Counted from the first letter of the stretch, positions 26,147 to 34,903 are shown. The stretch: 44,045 nt of DNA from Myxococcales bacterium (GCA_014240165.1 JAAZXM010000034.1:1-44045); one strand, 5' to 3'. Notes: generated from the sequence alone by a model not told the origin. Numbers and translations are program-made.

Positions 26147-26273
26147 CGGAGGCCCGACCCGAAGCCAGCCTGCATGGCATTGAGTGGGGGCTGAGCGCAC
26201 GACGCGAGATGGGCGACCGCCTACGGACCCAGGCCGGCTACCGCGATCCTCGACCCAACCTCTCAAGTCGGTA

Positions 26274-26945
26274 TCAAGCGGGCCTGCGCCACAATGTGGC
26301 CAGCCATGGCTGTTGCTCTCGGGGCAGTCCCGGAGGACGGTAGTAGTGGTCGATCTCCTCGAATCCCGCAGTGAGCACGAAGTCGCGCCAGCGTTCCCAA
26401 TCGTGATAAACGCCGAAACGCCCCCGATCCCAGCTCTCTTCGTTGTCGCCTCGCGGATTGGACGCAAAGAGAACCCCGCCCGGCACCAGCGAAGCGAGCA
26501 ACTCTCGTAAAACGCGTGGCAGCTCGCTCAAAGGAACATGAAAGAGGCAGGCATTCGCAAAGACGCCATCGAAATGCGAGGCCGGGAGATCGAGAGAAAG
26601 AAAATCTTGTTGCCACACCGGCACGCCGGCGTACGCTTCGGCCATTCGCACGAATGCAGAAGCCCCATCGAGCCCGGTGGGCGAATGCCCAGCGCGCGCA
26701 AATTCTGCCAGGTCCCTGCCCGGACCGCAGCCCAGATCAAGGATGCGCAGCGGCGCGGGCCGCCCTATGGCAGCCAGAAGAGCCTCTCGGTTCTGACTGA
26801 CGTCGTGATCCCGAGTCCCTTGCCAGAAAGCCTCAGCGCGCCCTTCGTAATAATCGAGGGTAATGCGCGACGTCTCCGCCCGGGGATCGCTCGCGGATAC
26901 CTCCCCTTTTACAGTCTTGGATTCCTGATTCACGGCACTCACCAT
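26274..26945 (-). CDS. Class I SAM-dependent methyltransferase
   Basis: A 223-residue methyltransferase with motif I ILDLGCGPGRDLAEFA, the acidic post-motif in PTGLDGASAFVRMAE, and FDGVFANACLFHVP. It resembles the UbiE/TehB-like group; the C-terminus with HYYRPPGLPREQQPWL is typical of small-molecule methyltransferases. The start is chosen at 26945 (MVSAVNQES); no clear ribosome site is visible and an earlier ATG at 27011 is possible. The acceptor is unknown. Confidence 0.85.
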   Translation of the reverse strand: MVSAVNQESKTVKGEVSASDPRAETSRITLDYYEGRAEAFWQGTRDHDVSQNREALLAAIGRPAPLRILDLGCGPGRDLAEFARAGHSPTGLDGASAFVRMAEAYAGVPVWQQDFLSLDLPASHFDGVFANACLFHVPLSELPRVLRELLASLVPGGVLFASNPRGDNEESWDRGRFGVYHDWERWRDFVLTAGFEEIDHYYRPPGLPREQQPWLATLWRRPA

Positions 26946-27046
26946 GCCAAAGCGAGCGATGGCGTCAAGCGCCTGACCCCCACTGGCGGCGAGAGGCGTG
27001 TCTCGAACCACGCTAGCAACCCAGGCTCCCCAGGCAGAGCGTACTC

Positions 27047-27298
27047 TCAGGGGCTGCGGGGAGACAGGCGGAAGAACAATTCGAAGTCGTCAACGGTCGT
27101 TGCCCTTCCGTACATTTCGCGCAGCTGCTCTGCGTATTTATCATTGTAGGCGTCCGCTACCCTCGCCCTCTCCGCCGGGTCGTCCGTGACCTCGGTCGCG
27201 CTCAGAGCGTAGACATCGGCACCCACACGAACGCGTACTTGGTCGGGTCTCGCATGCAGCACCCCGTCCGAATACCCTATCGTCTTGCCCGTGCCCAC
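27047..27298 (-). pseudogene. Fragment of an oxidase-like (DUF2255/flavin-fold) gene
   Basis: An 83-codon frame whose C-terminal three quarters look protein-like (GVLHARPDQVRVRVGADVYA, then ERARVADAYNDKYAEQL). This reminds me of the C-terminal half of small flavin- or F420-binding split-barrel proteins. The 5' end runs into the start of the divergent methyltransferase gene at 27291, an in-frame stop lies just upstream, and no proper start region is seen. I read it as a truncated remnant, though a short intact gene cannot be excluded. Confidence 0.35.
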
Positions 27299-28022
27299 GT
27301 CCTACGACACGATCGGCATCGATTATTCGGATCTCAGGAATCCGGATCCGCGCATCGGGATATTGATCGAGAACGCCCTGGGCGCGGCGAAATCTGTCCT
27401 GAACGTTGGCGCGGGTGCGGGCTCGTATGAGCCTGCGAACAGGCAGGTCACGGCCGTCGAACCCTCGGCGGAAATGATCAGCCAGCGCCCTGCCTCCGCA
27501 GCACCAGTCATCAAGGGCTATGCGGAAGACCTGCCATTCGATGACAACTCGTTTGATGCATCGATGGCGGTCCTGACGGTGCATCATTGGTCGGATAGAG
27601 CGAAAGGCCTCAAGGAAATGCGGCGCGTAACGCGGGGGGCAGTGGTCATCCTTACCTATGACCATGCCTTCCAGAATTTTTGGCTTTTCGATTACATCCC
27701 GGAGCTCATGACAGTGGACGAGGGGCGGATGCCAAGCATGGCGGAATACGCCGAGATATTGGGACCTGTCGAGATTTCGACCGTGCCCATCGCACATGAT
27801 TGTACCGACGGCTTCCTTTGCGCCTACTGGCGGCGGCCCGCCGCCTACCTCGACCCAAGAATCCGGGCCGCTATTTCCTGCTTCTGGGTAATGGGTGACT
27901 TCTCGGAAGGTTTGAGAAGGCTTGAGCACGACCTGGAGACTGGCGCCTGGGCAGAACGATATTCGGAACTCCTGAAGCGCAACGAATGCGATCTCGGCTA
28001 CCGACTCGTTTCGACGAAATGA
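27291..28022 (+). CDS. Class I SAM-dependent methyltransferase
   Basis: A 243-residue methyltransferase with YDTIGIDYSDLRNPDPRI at the N-terminus, motif I SVLNVGAGAGSYEP (Asn where Asp is usual), VTAVEPSAEMI, and the block LPFDDNSFDASMAVLTVHHW typical of UbiE-like enzymes. The start is taken as GTG at 27291 (TTG at 27285 is an alternative). A CCCTATCGTC core resembling the dispersed -10 box lies 8-15 bp upstream, so the mRNA may be nearly leaderless. Confidence 0.82.
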   Translation: MPTSYDTIGIDYSDLRNPDPRIGILIENALGAAKSVLNVGAGAGSYEPANRQVTAVEPSAEMISQRPASAAPVIKGYAEDLPFDDNSFDASMAVLTVHHWSDRAKGLKEMRRVTRGAVVILTYDHAFQNFWLFDYIPELMTVDEGRMPSMAEYAEILGPVEISTVPIAHDCTDGFLCAYWRRPAAYLDPRIRAAISCFWVMGDFSEGLRRLEHDLETGAWAERYSELLKRNECDLGYRLVSTK

Positions 28023-28143
28023 CGAATGCCCGAGCCCATCAAAGATCGCAAGAATCCGCGAGAGAGATGATGTCGGCTGCCGACCCTGGCTGAACTCACG
28101 GTGGCGGGCATGGGCCTTGGCGGCCCAAATGCCGAGCAACTCG

Positions 28144-28350
28144 CTAGGCCAACTTCTCGGGCATGGCCGGTAGGCGTTCCTCGAGAGGTACGCCCGTGGC
28201 GTTCGCCACCATCGAGAGCATGGTGTAGTTGCCGATCACGAAGATCAACTCGACGATCTGCGCCTCGCTCAGTTCGGCGCGCAACGCATCATGGGTTTGG
28301 TCGGATATTTGCTGGCGTGCGTAGAGTTCATCGCAAGCCCGGGGCAGCGG
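28144..28350 (-). pseudogene. C-terminal fragment of a carboxymuconolactone decarboxylase-like gene
   Basis: The minus frame encodes RACDELYARQQISDQT followed by AELSEAQIVELIFVIGNYTM and MVANATGVPLEERLP, the C-terminal half of an AhpD/CMD-fold protein. The catalytic Cys-containing N-terminal half is missing. Past about 28350 the frame continues into unrelated codons that belong to the opposing cupin fragment. The full frame reaches 28395 but I stop the homologous part at about 28350. Confidence 0.65.
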
Positions 28351-28354
28351 AGCA

Positions 28355-28624
28355 AGGCGCAAGAAAATTGTCAAAGGCGAAGGCGGTTTCTTCATGAATC
28401 GTTCGGTGCTACCTGCCGAATTTCGCGTGCCACCCCATCATCATACGCATGACGAAATGTTGGTCATCCTGAAAGGCGGCTGTCAATTCGACGATGGGCT
28501 GGCAACACTGGGCGCCAATGATTCGATCGTTATTTACGCCAATTATCGATACGGCTTCACATGCGGGCCAGAGGGGATGGAATTCCTGACCATTCGAATG
28601 GGCGAGGCGGGTGTAAAGCTCTAA
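28355..28624 (+). pseudogene. N-terminally truncated cupin gene
   Basis: The plus frame reads KIVKGEGGFFMNRSVLPAEF then the metal-binding motif RVPPHHHTHDEM, ending in FTCGPEGMEFLTIRMGEAG. Homology to single-domain cupins begins before the only ATG (28394) and is cut off at about 28355, where the opposing CMD fragment begins. It lacks the first strands of a cupin. A 76-residue protein from the ATG at 28394 could still be made. Confidence 0.55.
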
Positions 28625-28685
28625 GCGGCTGACAAGTTCGTGTCGCGGAGCGCCTGATCTGCTGTGGTTGCGTCCGCGAAGCCCC

Positions 28686-29477
28686 TCATGAGTGCTGGAT
28701 TTGCTGGCGTCGAACTGCCGCGAAACCCACAGCCAGCAGCAACATGATCAGGCCGAGCGTCCTCCAATGACCGAGCATCGGAACGGGGTTTGCGGTTTCG
28801 GACATCGTGCCGTTCAAGACGAGCATCCCATTCGATAGATTGAGAGTGGTCACCTGGGGATCCTGCAACACGATCACCGAAGCCTCCACGGGAATCGAGA
28901 CATTGATATCGTAGAGACCATCTCCGAGATCTGTCACGATTGCCGTCGCGATGGTGCTGTTCTCGAACGGAAACACCAGGGGCACCACCGACAAGTCGTC
29001 ATTGACATTGACCGGGCTGCCGAGGGCCGAGCCAGTCGCAACAACGGTACCCTCGTTGAAGGTCATCATAGAACCCAGTAACTCGAACTGCGAAGTGTTC
29101 GTCGCGATGGGTGTACCCACGATTGGGCCACTCGAGGCCGTTGCGCGCAGGCCAGTGCTGTTGACGTTGACGTTGACCAAGGTAAGGAACGACAGAAACC
29201 AAGCCCCATCTGACAGTCCTAGATCCGCTGATGTCACCTGGACGCTGTCGACCACCACGCCAAAGGTCGGATCAGTCACGAGCACCGCGTCGGCGGTCAT
29301 CGTGCCGCTAAATACGAGGGTCTCAGTGTCGCTGACGATGCTGACCACGAGTTGCGCGTCGACTGTACTCTGGGCGGAGTCAACCGTCAGGACGACGCCG
29401 GACGCGGCATCGGCGATCAGTGCGAGACATGAAATCGCCGTGATGAGTGTCGTGCGCCAAGAAATAATTCTTCTCAT
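28686..29477 (-). CDS. Exported protein with C-terminal sorting-type anchor
   Basis: A 263-residue protein with signal peptide (TTLITAISCLALIADAASG), a beta-rich Thr/Val/Asn-rich middle, and a C-terminal tripartite signal: NPVPMLGHWRTLGLIML at its start, a hydrophobic helix, and a basic tail VRRQQ. This layout resembles PEP-CTERM/IPTL-CTERM sorting signals, which are cut by an exosortase or related protease. The start at 29477 has AAGG upstream. Ligand or function unknown. Confidence 0.75.
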   Translation of the reverse strand: MRRIISWRTTLITAISCLALIADAASGVVLTVDSAQSTVDAQLVVSIVSDTETLVFSGTMTADAVLVTDPTFGVVVDSVQVTSADLGLSDGAWFLSFLTLVNVNVNSTGLRATASSGPIVGTPIATNTSQFELLGSMMTFNEGTVVATGSALGSPVNVNDDLSVVPLVFPFENSTIATAIVTDLGDGLYDINVSIPVEASVIVLQDPQVTTLNLSNGMLVLNGTMSETANPVPMLGHWRTLGLIMLLLAVGFAAVRRQQIQHS

Positions 29478-29522
29478 AAGGGCCTTCTTTCTGACCGGCC
29501 GCTCCTCTCCCAACGGCACCAT

Positions 29523-30114
29523 ATGGCACCAAGGCGAGGCGCGTCTCGCTTACACCCTAACGGCGAGCACGGTCAATCGTAAGCGTTGCTGTCGACACAA
29601 TGCCTACACGACCCTTATACCAGAACCGGCTCTGAAATTGGGGCAGACGGCGAAGATGTGGAGGCAACCCCTACCTCACTGCGCCGCTAACCCCCTGAGT
29701 TGACTACGAAAGCTTCGATGTTGCCTGCGCCGGTACCCCAAAAAGACGACTTCCAGCGGCAGATGCCGAATTGCCCTACCCATCCTCTTCTCCAGCGCCC
29801 GAATCGCGCGTGTATTCCCCGTCGCCGGGGCGAGTAGCGCGCACGGCCTCAGTCGAAATTGCGTCAGTCGAAATAGAGTTGAGGAAGCCCAAACCTACCC
29901 CTACGTGACATAGCGTTCAGGAGCGTCTGAGCACGTCACTCCGTCGGTGCACAGGTCCATACAGGTACGTACCGCTTCGTTCGGGTACGTCATGCGGAGC
30001 CAAAAGCGAACCTGTGGAGGGGCGGCACCGGGCCTTCCGGTGGACACTTGACTTGAATCCCATACCCGGACGTTGTGCTGAAAGGCAGCCTGTATGTCCT
30101 ATACCCTAGGCATC
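29523..30114. other. Long intergenic region with dispersed element
   Basis: About 590 bp between divergent genes. No intact gene is seen. The right end (29991-30108) is copy 3 of the dispersed element in its extended form; the rest shows nothing I can identify. Confidence 0.5.
29991..30108 (+). repeat. Dispersed promoter-like element, copy 3 (extended form)
   Basis: It begins CATGCGGAGCCAAAAGCGA (29991 onward), contains ACTTGACTTGAATCCCATAC, then CGGACGTTGTGCTG and TATACC at 30100-30105, nine bases before the ATG at 30115. The left 50 bp is shared only with copy 5 (32470), so these two are one longer subtype. Confidence 0.6.
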
Positions 30115-31260
30115 ATGGGTGGAAGAAAAATCGCGATACTGTTGATCATCTTCGCTGTCTTGCCCGTTGGCTGTGATCGGGGAACGGGCACCATTTCCGG
30201 CTCTGGAACCGACCCGGAAATGGAACACACCGAGCCCCCTTGCGACGATGCCTACTGCGATGCCGCCATGTGGGCGTGCAAACCCGGCTCCGACGACACA
30301 TGCGCGCAAGCCCAAACGGTCATGGAGCTACTCGGGGACAATACCTATGTCGAATCAAACCCACTCGGACCCGCCGCTTCCAACTTGGATTGCTTCTACG
30401 TCTATCCAACCGTCGCGAATGGCCCGGTCGGCCCCGTCGAGAACTTCAACAACCTCGATGCCATTCTCGACCCAGTGCGGATCCAGGCTGCACCATTTTC
30501 CCAGGTTTGCCGTGTATTCGCCCCGCTCTACCATCAGGTGACAACACCGACCTACCAAGATCCAGACTTGGACTTGCACCTTGAAACCGCATACCTCGAC
30601 GTCGCGGCGGCATTTCAGCACTACTTGGACCACGACGACATCGGCAACGATATCGCCTTGATTGGCCACTCCCAGGGTGCCCACATGCTCAGGCGCCTGG
30701 TTCAACGGGTGTTCGAGGGCAACAGCGAACTGCTCGACCGTCTCAAGGTAGGTATGCTCATCGGCGGTGATGTGACCGTGGCCGAAGGCGACATCATTGG
30801 CGGATCCTTCACTGAAATTCCGCTGTGCACCGAAGCAGGCGAGCGCGGTTGCATCGTCGCCTACCGCAGTCACGCCAGGGATTATCCGCCCCCGCTCCAA
30901 CTCGCGGGCGATGGCACCGTCCCGGCATGCACGAACCCGGCTCCCCTCGCTGCTGGGCTGGCGAACCAAGCGTTGACCTACTTCCCGACCGACAGCTTCC
31001 TGCCGTTTTGGAACCTGGGAATAGGATTTCCGGTCGACGCCGACTTTGTCCTGCTCCGCGACTTCTACTCCCTCGAATGCGCCACCACAGTCGACGGCTA
31101 TCACTACCTGAAAGTCTCGCCCACGCCCGCGCCCGGCGATCTCCGAGAGGATCCGATCCCCTACTCCCACCCGGTTCTCAACCCCTCCAGGCTGGGACTG
31201 CACGTGCTTGATTTTGCCTTCACAACGGCGCACCTGATAAGGATCGTCGAAGGCGACTAA
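30115..31260 (+). CDS. DUF3089-type lipoprotein hydrolase
   Basis: A 381-residue lipoprotein: signal ILLIIFAVLPVGC with lipobox PVGC, then a Ser/Gly/Thr-rich linker. The domain has the DUF3089 signature DCFYVYPTV and a serine-hydrolase elbow IGHSQGAHM, and ends with GLHVLDFAFTTAHL. DUF3089 proteins are alpha/beta-hydrolase-like; natural substrates are unknown. I choose 30115 because the earlier ATG at 30094 lies inside the promoter-like element. There is no ribosome site at either, so a leaderless or near-leaderless mRNA is likely. Confidence 0.8.
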   Translation: MGGRKIAILLIIFAVLPVGCDRGTGTISGSGTDPEMEHTEPPCDDAYCDAAMWACKPGSDDTCAQAQTVMELLGDNTYVESNPLGPAASNLDCFYVYPTVANGPVGPVENFNNLDAILDPVRIQAAPFSQVCRVFAPLYHQVTTPTYQDPDLDLHLETAYLDVAAAFQHYLDHDDIGNDIALIGHSQGAHMLRRLVQRVFEGNSELLDRLKVGMLIGGDVTVAEGDIIGGSFTEIPLCTEAGERGCIVAYRSHARDYPPPLQLAGDGTVPACTNPAPLAAGLANQALTYFPTDSFLPFWNLGIGFPVDADFVLLRDFYSLECATTVDGYHYLKVSPTPAPGDLREDPIPYSHPVLNPSRLGLHVLDFAFTTAHLIRIVEGD

Positions 31261-31330
31261 CCCTCTTACCCAAGCCGGGGTCTTGGCCGGGTCTCATGGC
31301 GCCACTTGTTGAACGGTTCTTCGCCCGCGA

Positions 31331-31400
31331 CAGGGCTCCCTAAGGATTCAACATAACGCCCATTCGCCCTGCCAGCAGAGAACTCGAATGGCCTATCCTC
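31331..31400 (+). repeat. Dispersed promoter-like element, copy 4
   Basis: CAGGGCTCCCTAAGGATTCA, AACATAACGCCCATTCG, CCCTGCCA (31367-31374), 19 nt, TATCCT (31394-31399). The next gene on the plus strand starts at 31536. Confidence 0.7.
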
Positions 31401-31535
31401 TTGGTGTGATCGCATGAGTGCGAAAAATTTCAGGATTGATTTTCGGCTCGCGTAGCCGTTAAGGCAGATTTTCCGGCGGGCGATTCCCTTCTCCCATTAC
31501 GCGAAGTAGCATGTGCTTGAATTGAGGAGATCCCT

Positions 31536-32453
31536 ATGCCTGAAAGCCCCTTTGATCCGGAATACCAGTCCGTCGCGCGCTTTCTCCCGCGCGGCCTCGC
31601 TCGATCGTGGAACCTTCCGCTAATCCGTGTGATTGGCGCCCTGATTGGACGAGGCGCGGATCCCGAGAATGTCAAGATCGAGGACACCGGTGCGGGTCCC
31701 ATTCGGGTCCATCACCCGGCATCGATCGGGGACGAACCGCGGCCGGCCATCTTATGGCTCCACGGCGGCGGCTTTCTTCTCGGATCACCCAAGCAGGACG
31801 ACGCTCTCTGTCGCCAGATCGCGGATGAGCTCGATGCGATTGTCGTCGCGCCGGTGTATCGGCTGTCTCCCAAGCACTCGTTCCCAGCGGCTCTCGACGA
31901 TGCCTATGCGGCGCTCACCTGGCTCGCTAAGCGCGACGATGTCGACGCGCATCGGATCGCTGTCGCGGGAGCGAGCGCAGGCGGTGGACTCGCGGCGCAG
32001 GTCGCTTTGCACGCGCGCGATCAAGGACAGGTTCACCTTGCAGCGCAAATCCTCGTCTACCCGATGCTTGACGATCGGACGGTCAACCGGACGGATCTGG
32101 ACGAGAGCGCATTCCGGCTCTGGGACAACCGTGCAAATCGAGTCGGCTGGTCCGCCTACCTCGGCCATGAGGCCGGATCGGCGAATGCGAGTCCGATCGC
32201 GGTCCCGTCGCGGAACGAGGATCTCCGCGGGCTCCCGCCGACATGGATCGGTGTCGGATCGCTCGATCTGTTCTGCGAAGAAGACCTGGCCTACGCGGAG
32301 CGGCTGCGCGCGGCGGACGTCGCGTGCGAAACGATCGTGATCGACGGTGTCTTTCACGGCTTTGATGGGATCGTGGCGGACTCCGCCGCGACCCAGCGTT
32401 TTCGGGAATCTATGTTGGGTAGGATGCGAAAAGTGCTCGCTTCATCCGCATGA
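31536..32453 (+). CDS. Alpha/beta hydrolase, hormone-sensitive-lipase (GDXG) type esterase
   Basis: A 305-residue carboxylesterase of the HSL family. The oxyanion motif is LWLHGGGFLLG, the nucleophile elbow GASAGGG (GxSAGG), an acid is in GVGSLDLFCEEDL, and the catalytic His is in VFHGFDGI. It hydrolyses short- to medium-chain esters in the cytoplasm; the substrate is unknown. GAGGAG lies seven bases before the ATG. It is preceded by copy 4 of the dispersed element. Confidence 0.9.
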   Translation: MPESPFDPEYQSVARFLPRGLARSWNLPLIRVIGALIGRGADPENVKIEDTGAGPIRVHHPASIGDEPRPAILWLHGGGFLLGSPKQDDALCRQIADELDAIVVAPVYRLSPKHSFPAALDDAYAALTWLAKRDDVDAHRIAVAGASAGGGLAAQVALHARDQGQVHLAAQILVYPMLDDRTVNRTDLDESAFRLWDNRANRVGWSAYLGHEAGSANASPIAVPSRNEDLRGLPPTWIGVGSLDLFCEEDLAYAERLRAADVACETIVIDGVFHGFDGIVADSAATQRFRESMLGRMRKVLASSA

Positions 32454-32469
32454 GGGATTTCCAATGCCT

Positions 32470-32584
32470 CATGCGGAGCCAATAGCGACCCTGCGTGGGG
32501 GGGGGGCCAAGGCTCCCGATCGGAACTTGCGATACCCCCACACTCGGGCTTTGTACCAGTAGGCAACATGAATACCCTACCCTC
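32470..32584 (+). repeat. Dispersed promoter-like element, copy 5 (extended form)
   Basis: Same left arm as copy 3 (CATGCGGAGCCAATAGCGA), a G-run, GGCTCCCGATCGGAACTTGC, then TTGTACCA, 19 nt, TACCCT (32578-32583). It starts 17 bp after the esterase stop. The nearest following plus-strand gene is the M28-like gene at 33263; a HAD remnant in the opposite direction lies between. Confidence 0.6.
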
Positions 32585-32614
32585 TTCGCTCGATCAGGGG
32601 GGAGGACCAGCACC

Positions 32615-32961
32615 TCACACGTCGATCAAGTCGATCGCCGCTCGGAGATCAGGCGCTCGCAGGCGTGCCCGGGCGTCGTCGCGTCGGACCAGGACCGCGC
32701 GCAGGCCGACCTCCTCTGCTCCAAGGACGTCGGCTACCGGATTGTCTCCGACCATGACCGCGGTAGCCGGGTTGCCGGCCGCGGTGAGACCGGCCGCGTA
32801 TGCCCTCGGATGAGGCTTTTCGTAGCCGGTCGCAGCCGACGAGACCACCGCATCGATCATGTCGGCCAGTCCCAACGCTGTGACGATCGCCGGGAGTTCC
32901 GGCACGTACCTGGCCGGTGGGCGAGCGTGTCATCGAAGTCCCAGAGAACCGTGCGCTCCAT
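32615..32961 (-). pseudogene. HAD-family hydrolase with internal deletion
   Basis: The start region (ATG at 32961) reads MERTVLWDFDDTLAHRPG, with the DxD nucleophile motif of HAD hydrolases. About one codon later the family sequence resumes in another frame at VPELPAIVTALGLADMID, then SSAATGYEKPHPRAYAAGL (motif III Lys) and VMVGDNPVADVLGA (motif IV), to a normal stop. The cap and motif II region (roughly 90 residues) are missing and the reading frame is broken, so it is not functional. Confidence 0.75.
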
Positions 32962-33153
32962 GCGAGCCAGCCAGTATCACACGCTCGATTGCGCCTCGTC
33001 ACCCCGACCCCACGCGACTTGCCGCGACGGTTCTATATCCTCGCTATGTGGCCCCCATACACAGAAGCTGAACAAGAACCCAGCGTGAGCGTGCTATTTT
33101 CCACCACCCGCTCTGAAGAAGCTCGCAGTGCCAGGGGGAGTACATCGCAACGA

Positions 33154-33172
33154 GGCTTGAACAGCATATCCT
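33154..33172 (+). promoter_or_regulatory. Lone core of the dispersed promoter-like element
   Basis: GCTTGAACAGCA directly followed by TATCCTC closely resembles the core of copies 8 and 9 (GCTTGAATGGC then TATCCTC). The TATCCT box (about 33166-33171) is some 90 bp upstream of the M28-like gene, same strand. The upstream CCCTGCCA box is not evident. Confidence 0.45.
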
Positions 33173-33262
33173 CGATCAAGAAACTATCGGCTGACGAACT
33201 CCCCTCCCGATAGTGAGCCCGCTCAATTATTGTGATCCGTGAATCTGGATTGGGAAAACACG

Positions 33263-34495
33263 ATGTACACGCGGCGAGAGATCATGAAACGAGCGGCCGC
33301 GATATCTCTGGTTCTTTCTGCAAAGACTGGGCTCGCCGCGGAGGAATCCATGAAGGATCGAGTCGCACGGACGATCAGGGAGTATTCCGAGCAGGGCATT
33401 CACCGATCCGGGACCGATGGGGATCTCGAGAACGCCGCCTGGCTCTCGGGACGAATTCGCTCCCTGGGTCTCGGGCCGGAGCTGGACACCTTTCCCTTCA
33501 AGCGCGTTCGCCCACTCGAATGCACCCTGTCGATCGACGGGAAGAAGGTCGAAGCGATTCCGCTCTATGACTGCACCTACACGGACGGCGAAGGAATTTC
33601 GGGACGCCTGGGTGAGATCGGAAGCGAAGCGGATATCGGTGTCGTTTCGGCCTTTCCTATGGCGAGCTCACCCGGCGGACGACTCCTCGAAAAGGCACGA
33701 AGAGAAAGTCACCACAAGGCGATCGTCGTCATTAGCGATGAAGGCATGCCTCCTGGGATCGCGATCACGAATGCCGAGGACTTCAACTCACCCTTTGGCC
33801 CGCCCAGCATTCAAGTATCGAACGCCGACGCCCGCTGGATTCTAAGCGCGGTCGCCGCTGGAACCGAGGCAAGGGTCGTTGCCCAATGCGACTATGTGGA
33901 CGCAGAAGGGATCAACGTCGGGACAACGATCCGCGGCAAGAGCCCCAACCTTGCGCCTCTCGTTGTCATGACCCCGCGCAGCGGTTGGTGGGCTTGTGCT
34001 TCAGAGCGCGGCGGCGGCATCGCGGCCTGGCTCGAGATAATGCGGGTGATCTCCGGGAGCGGTGCGGACCGCGACGTCATTTTCACCGCGAACACCGGGC
34101 ACGAACTGGGCCATATCGGCCTCTCCCACTATTTGGGATCCCACGAAGCGCTGATCAAAGACGCACACATGTGGATTCATCTCGGCGCCAACTTCGCTGC
34201 CGCGATTTCGCCTGGCATCGGAGTACAGTCATCGGATGAACAGGCACGCAAGCTGATGTTCGGGGTTCTGTCAGAGCAAGGCCTCGAGCCGGACGCTGAG
34301 GCCAAGCCGGGACAGCGCCCCCTTGGCGAGGCGCGAAATATCTATGACGGTGCCGGTCGCTATATCTCTGTGCTGGGTCGTAATGGACTTTTTCACCATC
34401 CCTCGGATACCTGGCCCGATCGGGTCGACCTGAAGAAGACAACCCGATGGGTGGGCGCTTTCACGCAGATTGCCTCGCGACTCTCAGGCCCTTGA
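33263..34495 (+). CDS. M28-like peptidase fold protein with altered metal site
   Basis: A 410-residue protein with an N-terminal Tat-like signal (YTRREIMKRAAAISLVLSA, to about residue 26). The remainder matches the layout of M28 aminopeptidase-like proteins (NAAWLSGRIRSLGL, a PA-type insert, then the catalytic core). Expected zinc ligands are not conserved: the HxD strand is VVMTPRSGWWA, the GANDNASG-type Asp loop is ASERGGG, and the GEE motif is NTGHELGHIG. HELGH (residues 280-284) resembles an HExxH zinc motif. It may be a degenerate peptidase, a different metal enzyme, or a binding protein. The C-terminus overlaps the convergent DUF1971 gene by 12 bp. Confidence 0.72.
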   Translation: MYTRREIMKRAAAISLVLSAKTGLAAEESMKDRVARTIREYSEQGIHRSGTDGDLENAAWLSGRIRSLGLGPELDTFPFKRVRPLECTLSIDGKKVEAIPLYDCTYTDGEGISGRLGEIGSEADIGVVSAFPMASSPGGRLLEKARRESHHKAIVVISDEGMPPGIAITNAEDFNSPFGPPSIQVSNADARWILSAVAAGTEARVVAQCDYVDAEGINVGTTIRGKSPNLAPLVVMTPRSGWWACASERGGGIAAWLEIMRVISGSGADRDVIFTANTGHELGHIGLSHYLGSHEALIKDAHMWIHLGANFAAAISPGIGVQSSDEQARKLMFGVLSEQGLEPDAEAKPGQRPLGEARNIYDGAGRYISVLGRNGLFHHPSDTWPDRVDLKKTTRWVGAFTQIASRLSGP

Positions 34496-34774
34496 ATATG
34501 CCTTGAGGAACTCGACGAAGAAACGTGCATCGCCGAGTAGATCCACCTCGTGGGGAATCTCCGGCTCGACGATGCCCTCGCGCTCGCTCGTCAGGATATA
34601 TTCCTCGACTTCGGGCTCGAGAATGCGGTAGAGAATTTCTCCTTCCAGAATACAGATTCGAGCCCACACACCTGCTTTGGTCTTATGCCGATTCTGGAGG
34701 CCAATCGGGAAAGTGTCCTGGGTGAAGTCCTCGGTTCGTCTATAGGCGCGAACTTCGGGAGGAATTGATTTCAT
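34484..34774 (-). CDS. DUF1971 (YeaR/TehB-like) domain protein
   Basis: A 96-residue protein that is one DUF1971 domain, a small cupin-like fold: IPPEVRAYRRTEDFTQDTFP, then KTKAGVWARICILEGEILY and VEPEIPHEVDLLGDARFFV. Members occur alone (YeaR) or fused to TehB, and are linked to stress or oxyanion responses. The start at 34774 has only a weak site (GAGAAA). It is divergent from the SDR gene at 34904, with a shared ~130-bp gap. Confidence 0.8.
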   Translation of the reverse strand: MKSIPPEVRAYRRTEDFTQDTFPIGLQNRHKTKAGVWARICILEGEILYRILEPEVEEYILTSEREGIVEPEIPHEVDLLGDARFFVEFLKAYSRA

Positions 34775-34903
34775 GAATATTCGATTTCTCGGCTGGGTCA
34801 GGGGTCGGAGGAAGAAGCGAGGCACTCTAAGCTATAGCCTCCTCAATGCCGGCTACCCATGTTTGGGCGCGGCTTGAGTAAGAAGCTTGCGAATCGGAGT
34901 TCA

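Noticed and set aside
32615..32961. Programmed frameshift in the HAD gene
   Set aside because: About 90 residues of the domain are missing as well as the frame being changed, which a frameshift alone cannot restore.
33184..33213. CTATCGG/CCGATAG inverted repeat as a terminator
   Set aside because: The stem is only 7 bp with a 16-nt loop and no T-run, and no gene ends just before it on the plus strand.
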